64,000 nt of DNA from Omphalotus guepiniiformis (lineage: Eukaryota; Basidiomycota; Agaricomycetes; Agaricales; Omphalotaceae). Numbering within the stretch: position 1 is the stretch's first letter; the number at the start of each line of letters is the position of its first letter. The stretch spans positions 558,001 to 622,000 of the forward strand of contig JAQOOI010000079.1 of NCBI GenBank assembly GCA_028554645.1. Direction: 5' to 3'. The notes beneath the pieces were generated by a model. The model had not been told where the DNA came from. It did no database searches and worked only from the letters and a program-made list of their open reading frames with translations. This document shows, piece after piece, positions 1 through 12,658 of the stretch. The position numbers and the translations under genes are program-made.

Positions 1-3000
1 GAGGACGTATGAGAGGCGGCGCGCGCGGTGGACGAGGAGGAGGGATGACGTTACAAGAACGGCTGAGTATGGCTGCTCACGATCATGATGAAGACGGTTT
101 CTCCCCTGAAAGAGATTCGTCTCCACTACCGGCTGTCCCTGCAATTCCTATTCGTTTCACCAATGCCGACGACGACGAAGGCATGTTCGATGCGCCAGAC
201 GCATACGGAGGTATTGAGGGCGAAGAAGAAGACCAAGTTCCAGACGAAATGGACTTCCAAGCTTCCCCGTCGCCTGTCCCATCCTCGAATAGAAATAGTG
301 TGGCGAGCGTGACAAGCGTTGAGGGAATGGACCCTGTTTTCGCTAACGTGCTGCGCCGTACACCGTCTACCAGTTCAGTTCAAGCCAGTCCTCTTAGGCA
401 ATCACTTTTGCGTCGCTCAGCAAGGGGTCGGGGAGGAGCAGGTACAAGTGTTGGTGTTGGCAGGCGTACTAGAGGTGGTGCTGCTTACCATGATGGGAGA
501 CCGCCGTCTTTGGTTGGTCAACCCGAGGATCTGGCTCAAGCTCTTGGAGGCAGCGTCGGCGGCTCACCAATGTCGATCAGGGACGGTTCAACGATGGATA
601 TCATGGAGGAGCTGGCTGGCGAAGTCATAGAAACGGCAGAGTTTGGATGTCAGACTGAGCCCGAGCCCGAACCTGTTAAGGAGAGTCACCCTGAACCCGA
701 ACCCGTTCCTGTTATACCGGAGAAGGTCATGGCTGATATGGGGGTACAGCATGAACCGGAGCCCATACCACCACCACCGCCCGCACCTGTCATGATGGAG
801 TTTTCAGTGCAGACAGAACCGCCCCCTGTGGTGGAGCGAGATGAAGTTGCCGTCCAGCATCAGCCTCGTCTCGTCTCCGCGAGCACGAACACCCAGCCTC
901 CTGCTATGGCTGAGATGGAAGTGCAGACTGTGAAGCCTGTGGAGGACGAGATGCTCCGGAGAAGAACGACAATTACGCAGAACGATGTTTCCATCGGAAG
1001 CTCTCACGGGGACAGCACAATTAAAAATGCCCCTGGGCGAACTTTCCTTGCCGCTGTGGCCGCTGGTGAGGATGCTGCATTTGACGAAGAAGAGGATGAC
1101 GGGGAGGAGACGGAGACGGGTGCGGATACGGAGACAGATACTGACACTGACTACCAAGATGCTAGGCAGAGCATTGTGATGTCGACTCCGTCCGCTTCTC
1201 AAGACGACTTCCATTCGATGATGACTATGACGGACAATGAGGTGTCGGATGAAGAAGAGGGCGCTGACGATATTGATGATGGTGAGAGTATCAAGGTTTC
1301 TCGGCTTCCTAGTCGGAACGCACAACGGGTTTCGGTGGCTTCAACCGCTTCTCTTGGTGCGGGTGAGACCTCCTCATTCTATGGTACACCTGCTGGTTCC
1401 GCTGCAGCAGTGGTGCCTGTGCCCACAGTGACATATGATTCAAAGAGCGTAGAGGTTGACCTGATTGAACCGCCCAAGGTTGAACCGAAACCAGAAGTGA
1501 AGGAAATGTCCATTCAGACAGATGAATGGACACCTCCTGTACCTTTCCCTCCCGCTGTACCCAGCTCCTCAGCGCCTATTCCATCATCTCCTGTCATGTA
1601 TCGTGTAGGATCGACGAAACAACAATTCCAGTTCGTTCCTCCCGCACCCCCTGCCGCACTTCCTGCCCCCTCAAGTTCCTCTCTCATGTCCTCACCTACT
1701 TCTAGTCTTTTCAAAGAAACAAGCACTGGATTTGCGACTATCATCAAGCAACGTTCCTCGGAGGATCGTCGTCAATCTATAGATTCTGCTGTGTCTTCAG
1801 TCCTTGATGATGGTGCCAGCATCCTGAACCGCTCGAGGGCACCCTCGGGGAACACTCTCATAGACAAGACAAAACCACCTATGATGACTCTTCCACCACC
1901 TCCCCGAGCACCACCACCACCTGGAAGCATGCCCCCTCCTTCATTTATACCAGAAAGGAGGATACCCACAAGTTCCAGTGGATCGTACGATATGCCTCCC
2001 CCTCGACCGTCTTCTCCTCCACCCCCCGAGCTCATACAGAGGGCGACTACCCCGACGTTTGGTTCGGCACTGTCTGTACCTAGTGGAAGGGGAAGCGGGT
2101 TTTCACTCCGACAAGCTGGGTCCAGTATGCCTCCATCGCAAGCCGGTCTTAGGCAACCTCCATCAACGAGTAGCTTTAGGTCAGCTGCCAACGCTACTTC
2201 ATATGCTCAGCAGCACGGACTACATCCTTCGAGTCAAATGTCTTTCAAGGAGAGGCGGGAGCTTTCGTCGACCTCGCTGCCATCAGAAAGGAGCATTGCT
2301 TCTCCACGGTCGTCTATGTCCTCTGAACATCACCCATACATGAATCGCTCTCAACACAGCTCGAATAACCAGAACGTTAATCCAAATGGTGTTGCTACGC
2401 CTAATAAGACGCTTTTGGCTGGAGACCCAATGGGCTTGGCCAATAGATCTCAAGCTTCGAACCCTACGGATCCTGCTGTTATACATGCAATCACGCAAAC
2501 GATGATTGGAGAGTTTTTATACAAGTACACCAGGAAGGCAATAGGCAAAGGTTATGGAACGGCCCGCCATAGACGGTTCTTCTGGGTACATCCATACACC
2601 AAGACGTTGTATTGGAGTTCTGCTGATCCTAATTCGACGAATGTGTCAGAGTCGAGTGCTAAGAGCGGTATGTTTGTGCTTGTCATGTCGCTGCAGTGAC
2701 CATACTCACGCTGGTAATTCTGTTTAGCGTACATCGAAGGTGTAAGACAGGTCCTTGATCCCAACCCAATGCCACCTGGTTTATACCAGTATAGCGTTGT
2801 GGTGTCTACACCACAAAGGGAGATGAAATTTACTGCCCCGACGAAGGAACGGCATGATATCTGGCTCAATGTTCGCATCGTTTTTGTTGTTTCATTGACG
2901 TTCAGCTTTACTAATTATAAATTCTTAAACAGTCTTTGAAGTATCTATTAGCTCGACCCGCTCCCACTCATATCACCTCTCCTGGCAATGCTACCGTCGT

Positions 3001-3643
3001 TCCTGAAAGCCCTGGTACAGGTGATGAATACGAAGACGAGCAACATCTGGACGTAAACGCAAGTCCTCGAAGTCAACGTAGCGGTAGAAGTATGAGAAAG
3101 GATACATGGAATACTACTCCGCGTGGGAAACGCAGTCGATCGCAGCTCTCGGTTGGGGGATCCATTGGACGTCGAGCAGGGACTCCAGCTGCTGAATATC
3201 TACGATGGAATGGACCTGAAAGTCCATACAGTCCAACAAAATCTTTCGTTGACGTTCCGGCAAACGATGATGAGGAGGATGAAGATTTAGATTTCGAACT
3301 TCATGGGGATTCGCTATCTGATGAAGGTTTTGAAGGGCTTGAGAATGTTCGTGCTTGTTGTGATGGACGACATACTGTTGGGCATTCGGGTAAACATCAT
3401 CATCATCATCATCATCATCATCAGCATGATGGATCGCAAAATGGGGATCATACTGGGAGTATTGGGCCTGTTAGACCTGTTTCGCCTTCTGCGTGGTCGT
3501 TCCGTTCACGTACTGGGAGTGCGAATTCTCATGAGGGTACTGCTAGTAGTTTTTTCTCTTGGAGTAAGGCGAAAACTGAAGATGGGAAGTTGAGGTTTGG
3601 GTCTAGACGTTCGAATAAGACGGTTCTTACACAAGCTCCGTAG
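1..3643 (+). CDS. Num1/ApsA/Mcp5-like cortical anchor protein, C-terminal part
   Basis: Exons read 1..2667, 2728..2870 and 2933..3643, joined by GT-AG introns of 60 and 62 bp. The conserved part is a PH domain split over all three exons. It runs from IGEFLYKYTRKA through FFWVHPYTKTLYW and YQYSVVVSTPQREMKF to HDIWLNSLKYLL, the signature of the Mcp5/Num1 PH family. In that family the domain binds phosphoinositides and tethers the protein to the cell cortex, where it anchors dynein for nuclear or spindle movement. Upstream the protein is low-complexity, Ser/Pro/acid-rich, with repeated short motifs of the type CQTEPEPEP, VQTEPPP and IQTDEW, as seen in ApsA-like proteins. After the PH domain comes a His run (about 3394-3426). 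The first ATG at position 9 is probably internal, because this family has a long coiled-coil N-terminus that would lie left of the window. Confidence 0.85.
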
Positions 3644-4656
3644 TTGCGGAGGTTGATAACACATTCATTGTATTTTGTTTTTTTTGTTTCTTCACCTTTC
3701 TTTCCTTTGATTTGACTTTGTCATTTCTCTATATTGTTCTTTGTCTAGTTTCCAGTCTCGTCCTCGTCCGCGTCTCGTCTCGTCTCTCGTCTCTCTGCAA
3801 CTCTGCCCCCTCTCTCTCTATTTCATTTCTTTCTATTATCGTCGGTGCTCAAGTTATGTTTCTTGATAATGAATTCGCTATGGCTATACCCGTACTAGTT
3901 CGTTTACTTTTCCATTTTTAGTTTGATTGATTTGTTTGTATCTTTTCGTATTATTCTTCTTCTTATAAAGAAACAAAACATTCCTTACCCCTTCACAAGT
4001 GTCAAGTGTTCGTCGTAAGGGAATATGGTATACATTTCTCATGTGGAGGGTATGTAATCGATAAGTGTTTTGTTAGGTCGACAAGGGCAAAATATCTTGA
4101 ACAAACGTTGGATTATCATTATCATTATCATGCTGGCTTCTGGCTTTCTTTCACTGGCTAAGTACTTATGTCTATGTCTATGTATGTATATCGTATTGAA
4201 TATTCAGTGGGGTTCGAAACACTGGCAAGGACCTGAGGTCATAAAAAAGACTTCGGCATCACCATCCCCTTCGTTTGTCTTATACATCCAGAAGCGGTGT
4301 TTCTGTCTAGGGACCGTACCGCAATACACTTCCTTCCTTCCTTCCTTCCATCATCCCGGACCCCAAGGGTTCGTTCCCTTTTGGCTAGAGTCCTCTTTCA
4401 TTCCTTTCCTTTTGCATTTTTTTTTTACGACTATCTTTATCTTCATTCCAGCTGGTCTGTAAAACCCTTTGTTGTTCCTTTTCTTTTTACTTGCAAAAAG
4501 TTCGTTGGCAAAATTCGATCTATATAACTTGGAAAGGATGCCAGATCACGTTCACATTCAAGAAACTTTCAATCATTCGTAAATCATACAAGGAAAACAC
4601 CCTACTTACACCATACTATACAGAGTACACTATCCAAAACCCCCTTCATTCAAGAA
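3644..4656. other. intergenic: 3' flank of Num1-like gene
   Basis: This stretch lies between the Num1-like stop and the convergent aldo-keto reductase stop. It is T/C-rich and holds a short TTCC repeat near 4327-4345. The open frames in it (for example 4070-4462) are low-complexity with no recognisable protein. I see no gene here; it most likely contains the 3' UTRs of both convergent genes. Confidence 0.6.
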
Positions 4657-6100
4657 TCAAACCTCCCCCTCCCCCTTCCACTCACTCAACCCAATACAAT
4701 CCTCATTCGGTACAACCTGAGGAGGATACCGATCACCAGCAACATCAGCTTCTTCAGTTAACCTACGTATAGCCTTAACAGCTTCAGCTGAGAGTGTGAA
4801 TTCTGCTGCTGCTGCGTTTTCTTCGACTCGTTCGGGTGATCGACAGCCTGGGATTGGGATCCCTGAGAAACGAAGCTTCGGTATCAGCATCGGTTATCAT
4901 CATCGAGGGAAACTTGAAGAGGGTGTGGGGGTAAGGGAAGAAACGTACACCCAGGATGTTCCGCAAGAATCCAATTAATAGCAATCTGAGCAGTAGTAAC
5001 CCCATTCCCATTCCCATTCCCATTCTCTCTCGCAATCTCACTAATCTTCTCAACGAGCTCTATATTCTTTGGGAAATTCTCTTCTGACCAACGAGGGAGC
5101 CAAAGTCGGATATCATCTGGGTCGAAATCTGCTCGTGAGGTGAATCTTCAGGCAAGGTCAAGTCAGTAATGCGTTTGCGTTTGTAAAGCAAATACAGATA
5201 TTGCCGCACCTGCCACCAGTAAGAAGCCCTCTAGAAAGCGGACTATACGCAACAACACCCACCCCCAACTCATCCGCCGCCCTTGCAAACCCATTCCTCT
5301 CAATATCCAACGTAAAAACACTAAACTCCATCTGAACAGCAATAACCCTCTCCCCCACCCCCTTCACAGCCCTCGCCCTCCTCAGTGTCTCCACACTACA
5401 CTCCGACAACCCAATATACTTGACCGTACCGCTCTCAATATACGGACGGAGAGTTTCCAAAACGATCTCGATGGGGACTGTAAGGTCGACACGGTGTTGG
5501 TATAGGAGGTCTATGTAGGTTGTTTGGAGGCTGGAGAGCGAAAGGGAGATACATGTACGAATGTGGGATGGGGTAGAGTTTGGTGGGGATGTTTGGCCTT
5601 GAGGATGGGAAGGATCGAATGCACCGAATTTGGTGGCTAGGAATATTTCGGAACGACGGGATGTTTTTTGAAACCATTCTCCGATGACTTGTTCGGCTAA
5701 TGGACAGTGGAAAATATTAAATGGACAGAACACATGGGAATCAAGATGAAATTCCAGGGATTCAGGATAAATTAAGAGAGAGATGGTTTGGGGGGGAGAA
5801 CTCACAATCTCCATAAACATTCGAAGTATCCCAAAAGTTCATTCCACGATCAGCAGCATAAGTAAGAGTTTTGAATGCTTCTTCACGGGAAGGTGTTGAG
5901 CCGTACCATCTTCCAATACCTATCGAATCATGGATGAATTGTTACATGTTACACTCGAGTCGAAACGTCCCGTCCCATGGCCCCGGGGGGGAAAAATATG
6001 AGAAATCCCTGAGTAAGTACTCACCCATCGCTCCCAATCCAATTGCTCCCACCTCGGGTCCATTTCTACCAATTCGGCGTGTAGGAATCTTCTTTGGCAT
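4657..6100 (-). CDS. aldo-keto reductase
   Basis: Five exons on the minus strand: 6100..6025, 5919..5806, 5696..5210, 5145..4949 and 4862..4657. They total 1080 nt (359 aa) in one frame. The N-terminus PTRRIGRNGPEVGAIGLGAMGIGRWYG is typical of NADPH aldo-keto reductases. The catalytic tetrad is visible: Asp and Tyr in NFWDTSNVYGDSE, Lys in FLATKFGAF, His in LYQHRVD. Conserved family blocks follow: YIGLSECS, AVQMEFSVF, GVVAYSPLSRGLLTG, and the C-terminal WIPIPGCRSPERVEENAAA involved in cofactor binding. Length fits the YakC/IolS-type AKR of fungi, a soluble (TIM-barrel) enzyme reducing carbonyls with NADPH; the substrate cannot be told. The start is the ATG just before the conserved block; an in-frame ATG at 6136 would add a Lys/Asn-rich stretch and looks less likely. 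The exon 4 donor was chosen because it restores the W before IPIPG. Confidence 0.88.
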
Positions 6101-7355
6101 TTGTTCCAAATTCCAATTGTTTTTTTTTTTCTTCACGTTAGCAGACTAGGGCTCGAGAACTTCAAGGGGACGGAGGATTTGGATTTGGGGGGGGGGGGGG
6201 GGACTGAAATCGCGTTTGACGAGATGGCAGAGGGGGGGGGGAGTTCTTATGCTTTTTCCTGTGCTCTTTCTCATCAAGCCCTTTCCTTTTGCAGTTCTTG
6301 CAGAATTGAATAATTGAATCCTTATCCGGGCTTTGTGAATTGCGTGGTCCATTGCGGCAAGGAGATTTTAATTTGTTTGCAGGAGGTTGGAGCCCATCAT
6401 GGTGCGGCGTCATGGACGGCAAGAATCCTACTTAGCCCGCGGCCGCTGCTTTACGATATGGATGGAAATCTTTGCTCACACCACTGTCCGCCCCCCAAGT
6501 ACTTATAATCTCAACAAAATGAGCATGCTAAGCTAAGCTTTACCTCGGGTGTCTGATTACACGGGGGACTAAGAAGTTACATAGCACAAAGAAAGAAACC
6601 TTTCATTCAAATGCCAATCGTATTCAGATTCGGAATTCCCTACTTGGTATCTGGTAGTCCTCACGTCCGGACTCCGTAGCGTTCTGGCATTTGGGCTCGT
6701 TATCGGGTGTAGTAAGTTGTAACGTGAAAGGTTTGATATGCATCGCATCCCGACGGGGCTGGACTATAAGTTCGAGCCGACTTCATCAACGACGGAATCC
6801 CTGGCAAGTCCAAACGATGTACATATGTAGGGGACTCACCCCTCAACCCTCAACCCAACATACATTTCCCGAAGCAAAGCACGGTTGAGCGTACGAGAGA
6901 AAGACAGTAGAAAGACTACAAAGTTGAAGTTAACCATTTAGTTGAAACGCGTAGCTTGAAGCTTGAACGTGGCTCGGAGAGTCACCGTGGGTGGGGTGAC
7001 CCTCGAACGCGCTCAAGTTTGCCATAACTTGATTGTTTCTTTCGCGCTGTGGTGTTTTGAATGTCGTATAAGAAGTGTATGGATCCCCAATACGCGAGAT
7101 GGATGGTTGGAATTGTTGTCTGCCGGTTGTCTGCCTGCCACCCGCGGAAGTTTCGACCGTGGACGGTTACTCTTCCACTACTTACGCTGACCATCGAAAT
7201 TCTCATGTACAGTGCAGGAGAAATGAGGGAGATATAACTCATCGGTAGCCATGATTTGGACGGATGTACGATGCACCGTCCTAACTGTAACACGGCCGGC
7301 GCGGTGTGTGTACCGTTATACGCCTCACTGATACCCTGAACTTCCGTCGGACTCG
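6101..7355. other. intergenic, with G homopolymer tracts
   Basis: No gene is supported here. The region is the divergent spacer between the aldo-keto reductase (minus) and the next gene (plus), so it should hold both promoters. It contains G runs at about 6187-6202 and 6231-6241 and a T run near 6120-6130. These lie close upstream of the reductase start. Small open frames on both strands lack protein-like composition. Confidence 0.5.
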
Positions 7356-8730
7356 ATGACGATTCATTTCTTCGATCGCAGTACCAGTGGACCTCTAGAG
7401 CAACTCAACAGACTAACCCCCCCTCTCTCACTCGTAAAAGCTGGAATACCCAGTGTCGTTATCGCAGAAGACGCATTGTCAATTATACATCGTGTACCCA
7501 CTGCACTTTTTGATCAGCAATTGCTCGTTGAGGATACACGACCTGGGGACGCTGTTAATGCGATTTGTGGGGATTTACCTTACTATGAGGTGGTTTCTAT
7601 GGATTGTAGGAATGATTGGAAGGATATAGGGATGTATAATAGGGATCGTCCGCATGCTTTTGATCTTGGGTCGTCTACTGCTCTTTTGAAGCATGTTGAT
7701 CCCGAGGTTGACTCGGATACACCAGTCAGTACATAACATTTATTCACCATCTTTCTTATCATAATATCTTTCATCTTTCATTCAGGACCACATCCTCATC
7801 CACCGCGCATCAACATTCCACTTCGAAATCCACAACCTCCACAAAACCACACTCAACCCCACACCACCCCACCCACAATTCGCCCCCATCCGGTTCCCAA
7901 CTCTTCCCGCATTCTACGATTCTCTGATTGATACATACCACGAACCACCAAGACCTTTTCTTCATATGAAGTTTAGAGGTCATATTCTTAACCTCGTTTC
8001 TTATTTATCGGTTTATACTCTTCGGATTCCCGGGGGAGGTCTTTACGAAGGTAAAGGTGTAAGAGACACCACCGTGACCACAGACGAAGACGAAGACACC
8101 ACTGGCACCACTGGCACTAGCAACGACACCTCGAAACGCAAACGCGAACGCAGAACTATCCCACCATCCGTTCTATCCGTCTTATCAGAGATGAAACCTG
8201 AAAATCGACCAATGCTCATTCGGATGCTTTCGGAGGTGAAACCATTAGAGTTTGAAGAATCGGTTATGGAGAGGCAGATGATTAAAAGAGATCGTTTGTA
8301 CGCCCCTCCCCTTGTACCCCAATTTTATCTCATTCTCATTCCCCCTAAACGACCTAATACTAATATATATATTTATGTATTTAGGACGCGAATACACACA
8401 GAGTACAACCCCCCACCTCAAATCCTACATAACCCATACTACCGTTCCCGTTCCCGTTCCCGTTCCCGTTCGCGTACTTCAAAACCGACATTATCACAGC
8501 CTCGATTAACGCCGTACGTGTCCCCTCTCCCTCTCTCCCTATCACACGACACGACACACCACACCACACCTAGGCCTCTAAGCATCTAAGTAGTGCGAGT
8601 ACGCAAAGCTGAAACGATTTCATGTTTTCACAGATTCCTTACGAGGACCGACTCGGAAGGCGGGAAGTTGATGGTTCAATGGGGTCCTTTGAGACGATAT
8701 GGGGCGTTGGTGAGGAGGATGATGAGATAG
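7356..8730 (+). CDS. conserved-looking protein of unknown function
   Basis: I do not recognise the family. The best gene model has four exons, 7356..7724, 7786..8297, 8385..8513 and 8634..8730, joined by GT-AG introns. The sum is 1107 nt (368 aa). Exon 1 is clearly protein-like (SVVIAEDALSIIHRVPTALFDQQ, LPYYEVVSMDCRNDW). Exon 2 continues with DHILIHRASTFHFEIHNL and FRGHILNLVSYLSVYTLR, then a Thr/Asp-rich acidic insert and a basic stretch. The last exon ends with LMVQWGPLRRYGALVRRMM. Exon 3 contains a perfect hexanucleotide repeat that encodes alternating Ser-Arg, so its frame is the least certain part. No signal peptide is evident. Confidence is good that a gene exists and low for its 3' half. 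Confidence 0.6.
8443..8472 (+). repeat. TTCCCG hexanucleotide repeat inside exon 3 of the unknown gene
   Basis: The unit TTCCCG (CGTTCC) is repeated about five times in a row. In the chosen frame it encodes an SRSRSR run; in another frame it encodes PVPVPV. Unit-number changes would keep the frame, so it is a length-variable coding microsatellite. Confidence 0.7.
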
Positions 8731-9512
8731 GTGATTGACGAACAAGCTTTCCTATTGAGTTTGTTTGGGTACATCGAGAAAGTAGACTTGGAGGTGGTAT
8801 GCGTTACGCGTTGCTATGCTAGGGCAGGCAGGCGATGTTATTCGTTGTTCATTTGGGATGAGTGATTCGTATACTAAAATATAAAATAATACTGTATAAT
8901 GATTGTCTTTCTCTTAATCATGATCATTACATTAATGACTATGACTATGTACATAGGTTCTACCTCATGATCACCCTCACAAGACAATAGCCCGTTTACA
9001 ATACATACCGCAAAAGGATCCAATTCTACTCATTACCACCCATTACCATCCCCATTGTTCCCGCCATTTTTCGCTTCGCTTCGTACACCACACTATTCAT
9101 TGTTCAAGTCCTACTTAGTATGGTCATCTCCCTTCTTCGGGATCTATCAGAAGACCAAAACCACGGACTCTGGAGGAAAATGTTCATTGTCAATTAGGGT
9201 TGTGTCTGTGGACACTATGGATGGTGTATTGTGTTCGATTAAAAGCCTCTTCTGTTCCACCCCCCCGCGCGGCGCGTTCCTTGTACCTTCATTTAATAGT
9301 AATACTGATCATGATTTAAATTTCGTATACTTATGACGGAATAACATACACGCAATTACACTACAAAAGTGTTTATTCCTGAGTACCTAAAAGAAACCAG
9401 AATTATTTCGGCTTGACAAGTACTATAAGCCCAACACGTAGCGTAGCGTAGTATAACTATAACTATAACTTGACGCAACGCAAAGCAACGCAAAGCAACG
9501 CAACGCAAAGCA
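8731..9512. other. intergenic with short CAACGCAAAG-type repeats
   Basis: Convergent spacer between the unknown gene (plus) and the F-box gene (minus). AT-rich with no protein-like frame. At about 9471-9510 the words CAACG and CAAAG alternate several times just beyond the F-box gene stop, forming a small degenerate direct repeat. Confidence 0.5.
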
Positions 9513-12361
9513 TCAAGTCCCCCAAACATCAACCAAATGCTTATACATACGCCCCAAAGGTTTACCAGGAATAACCCAATCAAAATCTTGTACAGTATAA
9601 TAATCTTCATCTCTTGGTGAACCGAGTTTATGCCTGTTGTTCAAGTCAATAAGTGAATTAGCAATTAATTCATTATATATGTAGAAGAATACGGTAAATG
9701 AAAAATGAGACTCACTTGGACGCTAAATGTGACCTTAAACCTTCAAAGTTGTACAACGGCCCCAATGGTTTCTGGGGAGCAGGTGGGTTTGGGTTTGGGG
9801 CGGCGGATGTTGTACCCGTACCCATACCCGTACTCGTACCGGTCTCCGCTACCGCTACCGCTTCTACAGAAGTAGGTGCAGGTATCGGAGCACTAGCAGT
9901 ATTGCTTGATGTCCTCATCGCACCCGTCGCACCCGTCGCATCCGCCACATCCGAACCATCCGAACCCTTCCTACTCTTCGTCTTCGTCTTCAAGCAATGT
10001 CTACACCCATAAACCTTCTGCAATCGAAACCCCCTCGCTTTCTTCTCAGTCCCCAACAACCTTATCGTAAGCCCACGAGTAATAGAATATCCTCCTAGTA
10101 TTTTCCTTGATTCTTCTTCAGTTAATAACGACATTGACATGTTTTCGTGACGATGTGAATGTCCGATCTATCAGGGTATTACATCAGGGATTATATCAGG
10201 GGATATCCACACTTTGGGGGGGTTGGGGAAAAAAAGATAACACGCACGACGCTCTTTGGATCCATAACAATTTGACCATCACAATCTAAACAAAGCACCC
10301 GCGGTCCAATTGCCTTTAGTGTACCATGCGATTGTGGGTCTTCAGAGTCGATGTTACACAATTGTAACAGCTTCGTCATAGCAGCAGTAGCCTAAAGCGA
10401 ATGCATTTAGCAAGACCCCGCCCCTCCTCAAAAGATGCGTCAAAAGGGTAATCACCTTCTCATCAACAACAAACCTCCCAGCTTTCCACGGCCTAGCCTT
10501 CGGCTTCTTCTTATCTGGAGTAAAAGTACACGTATGTGTCCAAGCACCCACAAAATCCAAACACTCGTCTTCTTTATGCACAAGATCAACTCTATTACAC
10601 GCCCGACAACGAAATCTCGCCGTCAACCTATCGACCGGATGAAGTTTCGTCTCGCCCGGCGATGTCGACGACCTCCAATCAGGAAAACCAAGTGTGGTAC
10701 CCAATTCCCTCCTCGCTCGTTCCTTAGACTGCCCCAACTGAGATTGCGTCAACGATTCGTTAACTGGCTTTTGTAGCTCCTCAGTCAGATCAAGTGGGGT
10801 GGTGGAAGTTTGTAGTTGACGATTAATAGGAAGGTCTCTGAACGTCTGGAGAGATGGAAGTTCGGTTTTTTTGATTTGAAGACGTTTGTAATGCTTTTCG
10901 ATGGTTTCACGAGATTCTCTATATGATTCTTCGTGTTTCTTTCGTGCACGACTCTCTTTGACTTTGTTGAGCTCTGCTTCGACAGCTGCTTTGATCGGCT
11001 CGTATTCTAAGAAGCGTCGTCATTATGAGAGAGTAAATCTTTAACTACAGGGAATGCAATGTACTAACCTGAAGGAAGGATTTTTTCAAGAAGCTTGCCT
11101 TTGGTCTTGAAAAGCGCGTCAAAAGTGGGAGCATGACGAAGGTCCCAATAATCGATATCCTGATCCTTAGCAAATTCCTTCGTACTACAGAATAAGTCAT
11201 GTCAGAAAATACAATAAAAAGTGAATAAACTAACGCACATTTGCCGATTCACGTAATCCACGCTGTTAGAGAGCGAGGTGTAGACAGTCTTCCAATCATG
11301 TAATACAGCGCACATCTACAATAGTATATGAAAGAAAACTGGGGAAGGATAAGTGATAGGATGTACCGTCATGAATTTTTTCATACAATCAGCTTTGACA
11401 GCGCATTCCTATACAGTGTAGATTTTAGAAGATGTACTTTTAGAGTACGCAGGGCAACTCACATCCGCGAACCGTTGGAAGGTATCAGGGTTCATTGAAG
11501 CTTCGAGGTAGTCTTGGAGAGCATTTGACCAATCGATAGTACGAAATACCCGAGTAGCATCCGGCCCTATGAATTATTAGTCTCTTACTAATTCGTCATT
11601 AGAATGAGAATTGAATATACAAGTAGCGTATCGAGTGTTTTCAAGGCAAAAGAGTGCTAATAAAAGGGTCAGACACTGCGTGTGTGTATCATGAAGATGT
11701 GAGAACCTACGTAGACAGGTATCAGCTTCAACCGTTGGAAGGGTATTCGCAAAGATCTGTGGAGGGCTTGAAAGATCTGGCTTCTCGAGTAGGTTTTTCC
11801 TACACAACTAGATGAGTAAACGAGACGTGTTAAGACGGTATACGCTCACTTGGCGAATGTTCGTGCACATGAGGGCTGCAAAAAGAGGGGCTAAGTGTTT
11901 GGGTTTCATCGAGTATATATGCTGGCTATTGCATACCCTACAGAATCGCAATCTGAGAGCGAACGAAGTGTACATAGAGCTCGTTGCCTTTCCACAGTTC
12001 TATCACGAAAAAAAGGTCAGCCAGAATCGCGTCAAATCCATTCACCACATACCTCACAAATCCCTCCATCAAACACGAAAGCAGCATACGATGCTTCACT
12101 GAATAACCAACAAGGGTCCGGAAGCGGTTTAGGTTTACAATTATTCCTTGCATATCGCCAAATGAATTGGTTGGCGTCCTCGAGTAGGGTGTTATAGTAG
12201 AATTTGTTACATCTTGAGAGAGAAAGAATGTCTTGGGGAGACTGGGTGTACAAAAGAATTTCGGCGATGAGTTCGAGGGGTAGTTTGGCAAAATAGCATG
12301 GTGCGATTGACGTTTCGGTATTCTTTGTTACTTTAGCTTTCTTTGAAGTACGACGAGCCAT
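9513..12361 (-). CDS. F-box protein with C-terminal Cys/His zinc-binding-like motifs
   Basis: A multi-exon minus-strand gene with many short introns. It starts at the ATG at 12361 (MARRTSKKAKV). Residues about 20-60 form an F-box, FAKLPLELIAEILLYTQSPQDILSLSRCNKFYYN, which in this family binds Skp1 in an SCF ubiquitin ligase. Exon 1 is followed by ENCGKATSSMYTSFALRLRFC, a Cys-rich block common in agaricomycete F-box proteins. The middle is a charged helical region: the segment near 11150-11090 (DIDYWDLRHAPTFDALFK) is followed near 10990-10930 by AEAELNKVKESRARKKHEESY. Cys pairs follow (FRCRACNRVDLVHK near 10620; VLCLDCDGQI near 10300). The last two exons give a C2H2-like finger, GCRHC ... LRSHLASKH, ending with HKLGSPRDEDYY and a stop at 9513. 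Exon borders in the middle (11000-12000) are approximate. Substrates are unknown. Confidence 0.75.
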
Positions 12362-12658
12362 CTTGAGTGAAGTGGAACAGTTTTGAGTAGCGCCACGTGC
12401 CAAATCTCCTAGAGATGGCTTGGTCCAAGATGATCATATCTCAAGTCGATATTTTATTTTACTACTGGAAAGTTCGAATTATACACAAGTTCATACAGGT
12501 ATGTCCATCTGGTTACAGTACATGCTTGCAAAAAAAGTACATGGTTGTATACAACGACAATTTCAGGATTTGATTTGCCTATTTTATGAACGTCCGCCGC
12601 GGTCGTGAAAAAGAATTGTATGATACTGCAACTCGCATTGTTCATCTTGTCATCCGGC
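12362..12658. other. short intergenic spacer
   Basis: Spacer between the F-box gene start and the hydrolase stop; both genes are on the minus strand. No gene seen. It should contain the F-box promoter and the hydrolase 3' UTR. Confidence 0.5.

Noticed and set aside
85..2498. Several overlapping frames on both strands inside the Num1-like gene
   Set aside because: Shadow frames of a biased, repetitive coding sequence; no conserved motifs and no splice context.
6187..6241. G-run region as a regulatory G-quadruplex upstream of the reductase
   Set aside because: Two homopolymer G tracts alone are weak evidence; they may also be sequencing-length artefacts.
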